Source: AC-56 sp963702195 (GTDB lineage Bacteria; Actinomycetota; Thermoleophilia; Solirubrobacterales; 70-9). Taken from it: a stretch of 64,000 bases of DNA. The position numbers were made by a program, and so were the translations under genes. How positions within the stretch are numbered: the stretch's first letter is position 1; each line of letters begins with the position of its first letter. The notes under the pieces are model-generated. The model did not search any database. It was given only the letters and a program-made list of their open reading frames with translations, and was not told the origin of the DNA. The DNA lies in assembly GCA_963702195.1 (NCBI GenBank), contig OY969725.1, positions 620,001 to 684,000 of the forward strand, read 5' to 3'. Shown here one piece after another: positions 43,457 to 51,770 of the stretch.

Positions 43457-43555
43457 CCGGGTTAAAGGCATCTCCGTTACCTGCCGATACGATTAGAGCC
43501 CTGCGGCACGGGAGGAGCCCTGTCGCTCGACATACCTCTAAGGAGGCATCAATAT

Positions 43556-44341
43556 ATGCGCATTAGAAGGCGGTATGCCGTCATCTTCGCTCTGGCGGCG
43601 GCTGGGGCGCTGGCAGTTTCAGGGATCGCGCTGGGGGCAGCGTCGTCTACGTTTGACTTCAAGATCAGCCCCAACAAGGTCCCGAAGAAGAAGTACAAGC
43701 CGATAAAGCTGTTCACGGATCTCGAGACCAGCTACACCAACCCCGGGAACGGCAACCCGGACGGGGCGGTTGAGCGGACGCAGATCTACCTGGACAAGAA
43801 CATCAAGATCAACCCGAAGGCCGCGAAGAAGTGCGATCCAAGCCAGTTGTCGAGCCAGACGATGGCCGGCGCGATGGCGAACTGCGGCAAGGCGCTCGTC
43901 GGCAGCGGCAAGGCGCAGGCCGTTGCCCCGTTCGGCGACGTGAACGCGTGCGTGCTCCTGTTCAACGGCAAGCCGCAGGGCGGCAACCCAACGCTGCAGG
44001 TGTTCACCCGAGTGGACGCCAAGCCGAACAGCCAGATCAGCTGTTCGAAGCCGAAGTCGAACACCCAGGGCAACGCAACGATCCTGCTCACCGGCGTGCT
44101 GAAGAACGCCTCGGGCAAGTACGGCAAGGTCCTCGACGTGAACAACATCACGAAGGCGGCCGCGTTCCCGCTGACGATCTACCAGACGACGATCAAGGAC
44201 GGGAAGTACATCACCGCCAGGTGCAAGTCCAAGAAGAAGAAGTGGTACATGCAGACGACCTGGACCTACAACAAGGTCGGCAACCAGGGCGGCAGCAAGA
44301 CCACCGTCAAGGGCACCCAGAAGTGCAAGGTGAAGAAGTAG
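43556..44341 (+). CDS. Secreted Lys-rich protein, tandem copy 1
   Basis: 261 residues. A signal peptide (MRIRRRYAVIFALAAAGALA) ends near IALGA. The mature protein has KVPKKKYKP, then TSYTNPGNGNPDGAVERTQI, the pattern L-x3-I-x9-C-x3-Q-L at about 79-98 (CDPSQL), and C-x5-G (CGKALVG). The C-terminus is Lys-rich. AAGGAGG lies 9-10 nt before the ATG. It is followed by a strong terminator. It lies directly after the mce genes and may act at the envelope; I do not recognise a described family. Confidence 0.8.
   Translation: MRIRRRYAVIFALAAAGALAVSGIALGAASSTFDFKISPNKVPKKKYKPIKLFTDLETSYTNPGNGNPDGAVERTQIYLDKNIKINPKAAKKCDPSQLSSQTMAGAMANCGKALVGSGKAQAVAPFGDVNACVLLFNGKPQGGNPTLQVFTRVDAKPNSQISCSKPKSNTQGNATILLTGVLKNASGKYGKVLDVNNITKAAAFPLTIYQTTIKDGKYITARCKSKKKKWYMQTTWTYNKVGNQGGSKTTVKGTQKCKVKK
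43842..44049 (+). repeat. Near-identical core of the tandem duplication (copy 1)
   Basis: These 208 bp match 44828-45035 (offset 986 bp) with a single mismatch, at 43987. The flanking 5' and 3' thirds of the two genes are clearly more diverged. The pattern suggests recent gene conversion of the core after an older duplication. Confidence 0.85.
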
Positions 44342-44369
44342 TCACTGCCTTCTGAGCCGGTAGCTGTAA

Positions 44370-44396
44370 GGGGCGGCCCAATGGGCCGCCCCTTTT
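44370..44396 (+). terminator. Intrinsic terminator after secreted protein copy 1
   Basis: GGGGCGGCCC - AAT - GGGCCGCCCC followed by TTTT. Ten perfect base pairs, 28 bp after the stop codon. Confidence 0.92.
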
Positions 44397-44541
44397 CACG
44401 TCGTTGCGCTACCGTCCACGGTGGTCTGCGCTCTTAGGACGCTGCCGAGAACGCGGAACATGGTTTGCCTGCTGGCGCAGGTTGTAGACGGCGCGGGAGG
44501 AGAACCGCGTCTGAAGATCGGGACAAAGGAGGCGATGCGTA

Positions 44542-45345
44542 ATGCGTATCCGCAAACGATACGCCGGCATTCTCGCCCTGGCGGCGGCCGGGGCAGTTGC
44601 AGTGGCAGGGGTGGCGTTCGGGGCCGCCACGTCCGACTTCAGCTTCAAGGCGACGCCGAGCAAGGTCCCGAAGAAGAAGTACAAGGCCGGCTCCCTGAAG
44701 ACCGTGCTCAAGACGAGCTATACGAACCCGGGTAACGGCAACCCGGACGGCGCGGTTGAGCGGACTCAGATCTACCTGGACAAGAACTTCAAGGTCAACC
44801 CGAAGGCCGCGAAGAAGTGCGATCCAGGCCAGTTGTCGAGCCAGACGATGGCCGGCGCGATGGCGAACTGCGGCAAGGCGCTCGTCGGCAGCGGCAAGGC
44901 GCAGGCCGTTGCCCCGTTCGGCGACGTGAACGCGTGCGTGCTCCTGTTCAACGGCAAGCCGCAGGGCGGCAAGCCAACGCTGCAGGTGTTCACCCGAGTG
45001 GACGCCAAGCCGAACAGCCAGATCAGCTGTTCGAATCCGAAGTCGAACACCCAGGGCAACGCAACGATCCTGCTCACCGGCGTCTACAAGAACGCCTCGG
45101 GCAAGTACGGCAAGATCCTCGACGTGAACCACATCACGAAGGCGGCCGCATTCCCGCTGACGATCTACAACACGAAGATCAAGAAGGGGAATTACGCGAG
45201 TGCCCGCTGCAAGGCCAAGAACCGTAAGTGGCATATGAAGGTGGTCTGGACCTACAACAAGGTCGGCAATCAGGGCGGCGACAAGACCACCGTCAAGCAG
45301 ACGCAGAAGTGCAAGGTGAAGCACAAGAAGCACAACCGCCATTGA
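44542..45345 (+). CDS. Secreted Lys-rich protein, tandem copy 2
   Basis: 267 residues, paralogue of the preceding gene. The signal peptide is MRIRKRYAGILALAAAGAVA. The central region is nearly identical to copy 1, including CDPGQL, CGKALVG and the VDAKPNSQISC segment. The N-terminal 60 and C-terminal 60 residues differ more; the tail here ends CKVKHKKHNRH. AAAGGAGG precedes the ATG by about 9 nt. It has its own 5' region (about 145 bp) and its own GC hairpin behind it, so it is expressed as a separate unit. Confidence 0.8.
   Translation: MRIRKRYAGILALAAAGAVAVAGVAFGAATSDFSFKATPSKVPKKKYKAGSLKTVLKTSYTNPGNGNPDGAVERTQIYLDKNFKVNPKAAKKCDPGQLSSQTMAGAMANCGKALVGSGKAQAVAPFGDVNACVLLFNGKPQGGKPTLQVFTRVDAKPNSQISCSNPKSNTQGNATILLTGVYKNASGKYGKILDVNHITKAAAFPLTIYNTKIKKGNYASARCKAKNRKWHMKVVWTYNKVGNQGGDKTTVKQTQKCKVKHKKHNRH
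44828..45035 (+). repeat. Near-identical core of the tandem duplication (copy 2)
   Basis: Partner of 43842-44049, one mismatch in 208 bp. Confidence 0.85.
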
Positions 45346-45390
45346 GGCGAGCCGGAGCGGAGGCCATCCAAGGTCTCTCTGTTGTTGAGA

Positions 45391-45412
45391 GGGGCGGCCC
45401 TCGGGCCGCCCC
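45391..45412 (+). terminator. GC hairpin after secreted protein copy 2
   Basis: GGGGCGGCCC - TC - GGGCCGCCCC has the same arms as the terminator after copy 1 but no T-tract, so termination may be weaker or need a factor. Confidence 0.65.
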
Positions 45413-45467
45413 GCTCGCGTTCTGAAACGAATTTCCGCCGCACGGGGCGGGTAAGTTCTCAATCGAC

Positions 45468-45830
45468 ATGGCTTCCGCGCGACGCGGTCTCGCCGCTGTG
45501 CTGTGCCTCGCCCTCGTTGTCGTGGGGGTTGGCTGCAGCGCGGGCAGCGGGGCCTCGATCGATGACTCGCAGATCATCGCCGCGCTCAACCTCAAGAAGG
45601 CGTCGAGCGGTTACCAGATGAACGGCGATCCGTTCTGCCGGATCGATGAGCTCCTCAACAACCTCGACGAGGTCAAGAGCGCCGAGCATCAGAAGGGGAG
45701 CAACTTCGTGATCGCGGCGCCGCAGGGTAAGGCCGGGGTGGTCGCGCACCCGCCGTTCGCGCCGGCTTGCAAGCGCCAGGCCCAGGACGGGCTCAAGAAG
45801 CTCGTCCACCCAGCCAAGAAGAACGGGTAA
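45468..45830 (+). CDS. Small putative lipoprotein
   Basis: 120 residues. Signal peptide ARRGLAAVLCLALVVVGVGC; the Cys (about residue 23) with VGVG before it resembles a lipobox, although the -3 position is not canonical. The mature part of about 97 residues has two further Cys (DPFCRIDELL and APACKRQAQDG) that could pair. No recognised domain. Its place behind the mce and secreted-protein genes suggests an envelope role. Confidence 0.7.
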   Translation: MASARRGLAAVLCLALVVVGVGCSAGSGASIDDSQIIAALNLKKASSGYQMNGDPFCRIDELLNNLDEVKSAEHQKGSNFVIAAPQGKAGVVAHPPFAPACKRQAQDGLKKLVHPAKKNG

Positions 45831-45910
45831 GGCTCGTCGGCCGGCAGGCGTGTTGGGCGGCGACCTCGTCGCTGCAGCAGCAAAGTCACGCGGCGTAAGA
45901 GATTAGGCTT

Positions 45911-46183
45911 ATGGCCGTGGCCACGAAGCGCGAGCCACGGCTTGTCTCACTGGGGTACGGGAGGTTCGCCCGCGCCGATCGGATCTACGCGCTGATCCCA
46001 CTTGGCCCCGAGGAGCGCGGGGAGGGCCGCCGCACCTACGTGCACGTCGAGGGCCTGTCGGAGCCGCTGGTCGCCTCGCGCTCCGAGAAGGCGATCCTCG
46101 CCGATGTCGAGGTGGCGCTGACGGAGGCTGCCGGCATCCCGCGTCGCCGCCGGACAGCCAAGGGTCAGGAGACGCTGCTTTAG
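45911..46183 (+). CDS. Small conserved protein, distantly RemA/DUF370-like
   Basis: 90 residues. LVSLGYGRFARADRIYALIP resembles the RemA start (GFGN..NANRI) and LVASRSEKAILADVEVAL resembles its end. RemA is a DNA-binding matrix regulator in Bacillus. The middle, GEGRRTYVHVEGLSEP, differs. If related, it could bind DNA as an oligomer. The similarity is judged by eye and weak. The gene overlaps the convergent DUF2236 gene by 4 nt. Confidence 0.6.
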   Translation: MAVATKREPRLVSLGYGRFARADRIYALIPLGPEERGEGRRTYVHVEGLSEPLVASRSEKAILADVEVALTEAAGIPRRRRTAKGQETLL

Positions 46184-46956
46184 GCCAGGACCCCGGTTCT
46201 CGCCTTCGGGAACCGTCGGATCAGCGCCGGCAGTAGGGGCATCAGTCTGCGCACGGCCAGCTGAGATCCGGCGAGGGCCCGCTCGCGAGCAGGGCCCCAC
46301 GCCAGGCCCAAGTTCGCTCTCAGTCCGGCGGGCAGCGTGCCTACGGTCACAGCGCGCAGCAGCTCCACGGCCGGCCATGCCAGCGGTGTGAGCTCCGGCC
46401 GCAGGACGGCGTCGGCGACGTCGCGCGTCGTGTCCGTCACCCGCAGGGCGCCGGCCAGCATCGAATCCCAGTACCGGCGAAACGCCTCGTAGTCGGCCGG
46501 CATCGCCTCCCGCGGGATGGAGTAGGCCTCGCCGAGGGTTTTCATCTCCTCGTAGTAGCGGTCGAGCTCGGCGCGGGTGAGCCGCCCCACGTAGCGGGTG
46601 TAGATCGTGAGCGAGGTGTCGATCAGGGTCGCGTGCACCCACAACAGCAGCTCGGGGTCGAGCGCCCTGTACGGCTCGCCGCGGTCGTCGCTGCCCGCCA
46701 CGCGCTCATGCACCCGTCGCAGTCGGGCAGAGGCCGTCTCAGAGGTCTCGTCGTCGCCGAAGACGATGCTCAGCGTCGTGTCGAGGGTCCGGTACAGGCG
46801 GCGCCACGGGTCGGTGCGGTAGTTCGAGAACTCGGCCACTCCCGCGGCCACGCCCGGGTGGGCGACCTGGAGGAGGAGGGCTCGGCCGCCGCCGAGGAGG
46901 AGCACGGCTTCGCCGTTGACGCGCCAGGTGAGCGATCCCGGGCCAAACACGGCCAC
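46180..46956 (-). CDS. DUF2236/MpaB-like putative oxygenase
   Basis: 258 residues. WRVNGEAVLLLGGGRALLLQ and VAHPGVAAGVAEFSNYRTDP at the N-terminus, WVHATLIDTSLTIYTRYVGR in the middle, and YYEEMKTLGEAYSIP are characteristic of the DUF2236 family, which includes the latex-clearing protein Lcp and the MpaB oxygenases. His in VAHP and WVHA are candidates for heme contacts. GTG start at 46956; the ribosome-binding site is weak. Substrate unknown. Confidence 0.85.
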   Translation of the reverse strand: MAVFGPGSLTWRVNGEAVLLLGGGRALLLQVAHPGVAAGVAEFSNYRTDPWRRLYRTLDTTLSIVFGDDETSETASARLRRVHERVAGSDDRGEPYRALDPELLLWVHATLIDTSLTIYTRYVGRLTRAELDRYYEEMKTLGEAYSIPREAMPADYEAFRRYWDSMLAGALRVTDTTRDVADAVLRPELTPLAWPAVELLRAVTVGTLPAGLRANLGLAWGPARERALAGSQLAVRRLMPLLPALIRRFPKARTGVLA

Positions 46957-46986
46957 ACGATTGTGGCCCTTCGCCCGGCGTCCGGT

Positions 46987-47017
46987 TTGACCCTAGATCT
47001 GGGGACTGCGCTACCTT
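46987..47017 (+). promoter_or_regulatory. Candidate promoter of the sulfatase gene (leaderless)
   Basis: TTGACC (46987-46992), 19-bp spacer, TACCTT (47012-47017), then 8 nt to the TTG start at 47026. No Shine-Dalgarno is present. The promoter supports the unusual TTG start. Confidence 0.45.
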
Positions 47018-47025
47018 GATCCTGC

Positions 47026-48582
47026 TTGGCGGGCGAGGGAAGCTTCAAGGCAAGGGGCGTGATCGCGGCGGTCGTGACGGTCGCGGTTCTGGTCGGCGTG
47101 GGCGCGCGCGACCACTCCGGCGGGCAGGCGCAGGCCGCCGCGTCAGCGGCGCCGCCCAACGTTCTGCTGGTCCTCGTGGACGATCAGGCCCAAAACACCT
47201 TCAAGCCACAGTTCATGCCGACGACGTTTCACGATGTCGTGAAACGCGGAACCTTGTTCAAGAACGGCCTGGCGGCGCCACCGCTCTGCTGTCCGGACCG
47301 GGCCGGGATCCTCACCGGCCAGTACCCGCACAACCACGGCGTCTTCTCCAACCACACCGGATATGCCGAGCTTCGCGATCCCCGGGACACGCTGGCCGTC
47401 TGGCTGCACGACGCCGGCTATGCGACCGGCATGTTCGGCAAGTTCATGAACCACTACAGCCACGTGGCGGGCAGAGGGCCGGCGCCGGGCTTCGAGCGGT
47501 GGTTTGCGTTCCTGGACGCCAGCGCCCACTACTACGACTACCGGGTGAGCGACGACGGCGACATCCGCTCCTACGGGCACCGGCGCGGCGATTACTCGAC
47601 CGACGTCCTCACCCGGAAGGCGGAGAAGTTCGTCCGGCAGAGCTCCGACGAGGGCCGGCCCTTCTTCGCCTGGGTCGGCTATCACGCGCCGCACGTCGAT
47701 CCCATAACCAGCGGCCCCTGCAAGGGCAAGAACCCGTTGCCGCCGGGCGCGGGGGCCTACAGGCGCTTCGCCGGAGTCAAGCTGCCTCGCCCGCCGTCGT
47801 TCAACGAGCGGCGGATCGGCGACAAGCCACCTCCTGTGCGCTCACTCCCTCCGCTCAACCGGGAGGCCATCCGGCAGCAGGAGGTGCACTGGCGCTGCAC
47901 GCTCGGCGCCATGTCCGAGGTCGACCACTCGGTTGGCGGACTGATGGGGGAGCTCCGCCGCGACGGGCAGCTGGGGCGGACGATCGTCGTCTACGTGTCC
48001 GACAACGGCTTCTTCTTCGGGGAGCATCGGATCCGCACCGGGAAGGCGTATCCGTACGAGCCGGCGCTCAACGTGCCGTTTGCGATGCGAGTCCCGCCGC
48101 GATACACAGCCGCCAAGCCGCCCGGCTCCACACGCGCCGTGGTCTCGAACCAGGACATCGCGCCGACGCTGCTCGATTACGCGAACGCGAACGGCGCGGA
48201 CGTCCAACCGTGTGCCGCACCGGGAGACTGCCGCCGCATCGACGGGCGCGCCCTGCAGCCGCTGCTGGGCGGTCCGGGCTCGTGGCCGCGTGACCGCGCG
48301 GTCCTCGCCGAGATCGACACCCTTCGGCGGGCGAAGGGCGACTCCGAGTGCCAGTGCGCCTACCACGCGATCCGCACGCCGCACTTCCTTTACTCGGAGC
48401 CCCTCCAGGGCGAGGGCGAGCTGTACGACCTGCGGCGCGATCCCGACGAGCTTCAAAACCGGATCCACTCGCGAAAGTACGCCGACCGGCGCCACCGTCT
48501 CGCGGCGCGGCTGCATCGGCTCAAGCGCTGCTCCGGCGTCGAGGGACGCGATCCGCCCGCGTCCGCGCCGTTCTGCGAATAG
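47026..48582 (+). CDS. Secreted type I sulfatase (formylglycine-dependent)
   Basis: 518 residues. A signal sequence (GVIAAVVTVAVLVGVGA) is followed by the alkaline-phosphatase-like fold: NVLLVLVDDQAQN with metal Asp pair, the sulfatase signature CCPDRAGILTGQYPHNHG (C-x-P-x-R, Cys88 to be converted to formylglycine), GMFGKFMNHY and VVYVSDNGFFFGEH. The C-terminal part contains a Cys cluster (CQCAY). It would hydrolyse sulfate esters outside the cytoplasm. The formylglycine-generating enzyme is not in this window. The TTG start gives the only full signal peptide. Confidence 0.88.
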   Translation: MAGEGSFKARGVIAAVVTVAVLVGVGARDHSGGQAQAAASAAPPNVLLVLVDDQAQNTFKPQFMPTTFHDVVKRGTLFKNGLAAPPLCCPDRAGILTGQYPHNHGVFSNHTGYAELRDPRDTLAVWLHDAGYATGMFGKFMNHYSHVAGRGPAPGFERWFAFLDASAHYYDYRVSDDGDIRSYGHRRGDYSTDVLTRKAEKFVRQSSDEGRPFFAWVGYHAPHVDPITSGPCKGKNPLPPGAGAYRRFAGVKLPRPPSFNERRIGDKPPPVRSLPPLNREAIRQQEVHWRCTLGAMSEVDHSVGGLMGELRRDGQLGRTIVVYVSDNGFFFGEHRIRTGKAYPYEPALNVPFAMRVPPRYTAAKPPGSTRAVVSNQDIAPTLLDYANANGADVQPCAAPGDCRRIDGRALQPLLGGPGSWPRDRAVLAEIDTLRRAKGDSECQCAYHAIRTPHFLYSEPLQGEGELYDLRRDPDELQNRIHSRKYADRRHRLAARLHRLKRCSGVEGRDPPASAPFCE

Positions 48583-48601
48583 CCCGCTCGACGGTGGCAT
48601 C

Positions 48602-48607
48602 TATGCT
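48602..48607 (+). promoter_or_regulatory. Candidate -10 box of metG
   Basis: TATGCT lies 12 nt before the ATG at 48620, giving a leader of only a few bases. The intervening GGCCGTTCGGCC is self-complementary. There is no Shine-Dalgarno. Confidence 0.35.
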
Positions 48608-48619
48608 GGCCGTTCGGCC

Positions 48620-50134
48620 ATGAGCTACTACGTCACCACGCCCATCTACTACGTGAACGCCGAGCCGCATCTCGGCCACGCGTACTCGTCGATCGCCGCC
48701 GACATCCTCGCCCGCCACATGCGCCAGCGCGGCGAGGACGTGTTCTTCCTCACCGGGACGGACGAGCATGGGGAGCCGGTGGCGCAGGCCGCCGAGAAGC
48801 TTGGGATCGAGCCGCGCGAGCTTGTCGATCGCAACGCGCCCAAGTTCAGAGAGCTCCTGCCGAAGATCGAGGTCTCCAACGACTTCTTCATCCGCACGAG
48901 CGACCCTCGGCACGAGGCGAAGGTCCAGGAGATCGTCCAGCTCGTCTACGACAACGGCTACGTCTACGAGGGGACGTACGAGGGGTGGTACTGCCCGAAG
49001 TGCGCCGACTTCAAGACCGAGCTCGAGATGGGACCCGGGCACACCTGCCTGATCCACAACATCCCGCTCGACCGCGAGCGCGAGGAGAATTGGTTCTTCA
49101 AGCTCTCCGCCTTCCAGGAGCAGCTCGAGCGCGTGTACGCCGAGCGCGACGACTTCGTGCGACCGAAGGCCCGCTACAACGAGGCACTCTCGTTCATCCA
49201 GGGCGGGCTCGAGGACGTGTCGCTGTCGCGGCCGAAGCTCACCTGGGGGGTCAGCCTGCCGTGGGACCCCGACCAGGTGATGTACGTGTGGTTCGACGCG
49301 CTGCTCAACTACGTCACCGCGCTGAGTTATGCGCGCGAGGGCGAGGACGTGACCGAGCGCTACTGGCCCGCGTTCCACATCATCGGCAAGGACATCCTCA
49401 AGTTCCACGCCGTCTACTGGCCGGCCTTCCTGATGGCCGCCGGCTATGAGCTGCCGAAGGGGATGTTCATCCACGGCTACCTCCTGATGGAGGGGCAGAA
49501 GATGTCGAAGTCGCTCGGCAACGTGCTCGATCCGTTCGAGGTCATCGAGCGGTTCGGCGCCGACACGCTGCGCTACTACTGCTTCCGCGAGGTTTCGTTC
49601 GGGCAGGACGGCTCGGTGTCCGCGGCCGGCTTCGAGGCCCGCTACGACTCCGAGCTCGCCAACGAGTACGGCAACCTCGCGAGCCGGAGCCTGGCGATGA
49701 TCGAGCGCTACCGAGACGGGCGCGTGCCCGAGGCCGCGATCGATCCGGAGCTCTCGGGTGGAAGCGACGGCCTGGCCGGTCTCGAGAGCCAGGTCTGTGA
49801 GCTGCTCGACCGCGCCGAGCTGAGCCAGGCGCTCGAGGAGGTCTGGAAGCGGGTGCGGCGCCTCAACCGCTACGTGGAGGAGACGCGCCCGTGGGACCTC
49901 GCCAAGGACGAGGGTCAGGCGGACCGGCTCGACGAAGTGCTCTACAACCTGGCCGAGGGCCTTCGCGTGACGACCCTGCTCCTCACGGCCTACATGCCGG
50001 AGACGGGGGAGCGGATGCTGGACGCGCTCGGCGTCGAGGGCCGGGAGATCCAGGCGTTCGGCACGCACCGAGGCGGCCAGACGGTCGAGAAGCTGCCGCC
50101 TCTCTTCCCGAAGATCGAAGCCGCGGCCGCCTAG
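48620..50134 (+). CDS. metG: Methionyl-tRNA synthetase
   Basis: Class I synthetase charging tRNA-Met, 504 residues. The HIGH motif is PHLGHAYS near residue 16, the zinc knuckle is WYCPKCADF, the KMSKS motif is GQKMSKSLG near residue 297, and an anticodon-binding helical domain follows. It lacks the C-terminal tRNA-binding (EMAP) extension found in longer forms. It heads a run of translation, DNA and isoprenoid housekeeping genes. Confidence 0.95.
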   Translation: MSYYVTTPIYYVNAEPHLGHAYSSIAADILARHMRQRGEDVFFLTGTDEHGEPVAQAAEKLGIEPRELVDRNAPKFRELLPKIEVSNDFFIRTSDPRHEAKVQEIVQLVYDNGYVYEGTYEGWYCPKCADFKTELEMGPGHTCLIHNIPLDREREENWFFKLSAFQEQLERVYAERDDFVRPKARYNEALSFIQGGLEDVSLSRPKLTWGVSLPWDPDQVMYVWFDALLNYVTALSYAREGEDVTERYWPAFHIIGKDILKFHAVYWPAFLMAAGYELPKGMFIHGYLLMEGQKMSKSLGNVLDPFEVIERFGADTLRYYCFREVSFGQDGSVSAAGFEARYDSELANEYGNLASRSLAMIERYRDGRVPEAAIDPELSGGSDGLAGLESQVCELLDRAELSQALEEVWKRVRRLNRYVEETRPWDLAKDEGQADRLDEVLYNLAEGLRVTTLLLTAYMPETGERMLDALGVEGREIQAFGTHRGGQTVEKLPPLFPKIEAAAA

Positions 50135-50161
50135 CTTCGAAGCGGCGTACGGACGCCCTCC

Positions 50162-50167
50162 TAGACT
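50162..50167 (+). promoter_or_regulatory. -10 box of tatD (leaderless)
   Basis: TAGACT, 6 nt, then the GTG at 50174. There is no Shine-Dalgarno. Confidence 0.45.
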
Positions 50168-50173
50168 GCGGCC

Positions 50174-50944
50174 GTGGTCGATACGCACGCGCATCTCGGG
50201 GTCTGCGAGCCCGCTGACGGCGAGCTCGTGGCCGCCGCCCGGCGCACCGGCGTGCGACGGATCCTCACGGTTGGCCTCGACGAGACCTCCAACCGGGAGG
50301 CGATCGCCGCCGCGGAGGAGCACGAGGAGGTGTTCGCCGCGGTCGGGCGCCACCCCAACTCCGCCACCGGGTTCGACGACGCCGCCGCGGCCGACATCGA
50401 GGAGCTCGCCGCCAATGAGCGGGTGCGCGCGATCGGGGAGACCGGCCTCGACTACTACCGCGACTCGGCGTCGCCCGATGACCAGCACACGGCCTTCATC
50501 GCGCAGATCGGGATCGCGCGCCGCGCGGGGTTGCCGCTGGTGATCCATCTGCGCAACCAGCCCGGGACCGGCGACGCGCTGGCCGACACGTTTGCCGCGC
50601 TGGCCGGCAACGCCGCGGGCCTCACGGTGATCCTCCACTGCTGCTCGGTCCCGGCTGGCCGGGTCGGCGAGGCGATCGAGCGCGGCTGGTACTGCTCGTT
50701 CGCCGGCAACGTCACCTATCCGCGAGCGGATGAGGTGCGCGAGACGGCTCGCCTGGTCCCGGACGAGCTGCTGCTGGCGGAAACCGACTCCCCGTTCCTG
50801 GCGCCGCAGTCCGTTCGCGGCAAGCCGAACCAGCCGGCCAACGTGGTCGAGGTTGGCGAGCTGCTGGCCACCGAGCGAGGCGTCTCCTACGCGGAGCTCG
50901 AGCGCACTGTGGAGGCGAACGCACATCGAATCTTCCGATGGTGA
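50174..50944 (+). CDS. tatD: TatD-family metal-dependent deoxyribonuclease
   Basis: 256 residues. The metal-binding signature DTHAHLGV is at the N-terminus. IGETGLDYYRDSASPDDQ carries the central Glu, VIHLRNQP and LHCCSVP carry His ligands, and AETDSPFLAPQ the catalytic Asp. TatD enzymes are 3'-5' DNA exonucleases linked to DNA repair. It ends 61 bp before rsmA, a very common pairing in bacteria. Confidence 0.93.
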   Translation: MVDTHAHLGVCEPADGELVAAARRTGVRRILTVGLDETSNREAIAAAEEHEEVFAAVGRHPNSATGFDDAAAADIEELAANERVRAIGETGLDYYRDSASPDDQHTAFIAQIGIARRAGLPLVIHLRNQPGTGDALADTFAALAGNAAGLTVILHCCSVPAGRVGEAIERGWYCSFAGNVTYPRADEVRETARLVPDELLLAETDSPFLAPQSVRGKPNQPANVVEVGELLATERGVSYAELERTVEANAHRIFRW

Positions 50945-51005
50945 AGACGGCAGACAGATCACCCGCCAGCGGCGGAGGCGAAGCCGAGCACGGTGGCGGA
51001 ATGAG

Positions 51006-51770
51006 ATGGTGAAGCTCGGACAGAACTTCCTCGCGGACCCGAACCTGCTGGATGCGATCGTCCGCGACGCCGAGCTCCAGCCGGACGACGTGGCGCTCGA
51101 GATCGGGGGCGGGGAGGGCGTTCTGACCGAGCGGATCGCGGAGCGGGTGGCGCACGTGCACGTGGTCGAGCTGGACGGGCGGCTCGCCGGCGAGCTCGAG
51201 GAGCTTGCGGAGCGCGCCGGAAACGTCTCGGTGGTGCGCGGCGACGCGATGCGCCTCGATCTGGGGGCCCTTGATCCCGCGCCGACGACGGTGCCCTCCA
51301 ACCTTCCGTACTCGGTCGCGACGCCGGTGCTCTTGCGGACGATCGCCGAGTTGCCGAGCGTGGAGAGGTGGACGGTGATGGTCCAGCGCGAGATCGCCGA
51401 CCGTCTTCGCGCAGAGCCGGGAACGTCCGCCTACGGATCGCCGAGCGTCCTCGTCCAGCTGGCCTGCGAGGTCGAGCTGATCCGGGCCGTCAACAGGGCC
51501 GTGTTCCGGCCCCGTCCCCGGGTGGACTCGGCGCTCGTGCGGCTGCGGCGGCTCGGCCCCGCGGCCGCGGCGGGCGTGGCGCGGCTGGTGCGCGACGCCT
51601 TCGCCCACCGGCGAAAGCCCCTCGCGAGCTCGCTGGAGCTGGCCGGTGGGGCGTCGCGGCCGGAGGCGCGGGCCGCGCTCGAGCGAATCGGGCTCGACCC
51701 GGCCGTGCGAGCCGAGCGGCTGGCGCCTGGCGAGCTCGCCGCGCTCGCCGCCGAGCTGGGGGTCGCTTGA
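51006..51770 (+). CDS. rsmA: 16S rRNA dimethyladenosine transferase
   Basis: SAM-dependent enzyme that dimethylates A1518 and A1519 of 16S rRNA, 254 residues. KLGQNFLADPNLLDAIV is the family start, EIGGGEGVLTE the SAM loop, VELDGRLAGEL the acidic loop, and SNLPYSVATPV the catalytic NLPY motif. RPRPRVDSALVRL marks the C-terminal domain. The ATG at 51006 follows GGCGGA. Its stop overlaps the ispE start (TTGA). The N-terminus is short compared with E. coli. Confidence 0.93.
   Translation: MVKLGQNFLADPNLLDAIVRDAELQPDDVALEIGGGEGVLTERIAERVAHVHVVELDGRLAGELEELAERAGNVSVVRGDAMRLDLGALDPAPTTVPSNLPYSVATPVLLRTIAELPSVERWTVMVQREIADRLRAEPGTSAYGSPSVLVQLACEVELIRAVNRAVFRPRPRVDSALVRLRRLGPAAAAGVARLVRDAFAHRRKPLASSLELAGGASRPEARAALERIGLDPAVRAERLAPGELAALAAELGVA

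Noticed and set aside
44409..44711. Minus-strand 100-codon frame upstream of secreted protein copy 2
   Set aside because: Overlaps the 5' region and signal peptide of a well-supported gene and has no ribosome-binding site or motif.
43556..45345. Insertion sequence or phage-derived repeat
   Set aside because: The direct repeats are two full secreted-protein genes with their own ribosome-binding sites and hairpins; no transposase or terminal inverted repeats are present.
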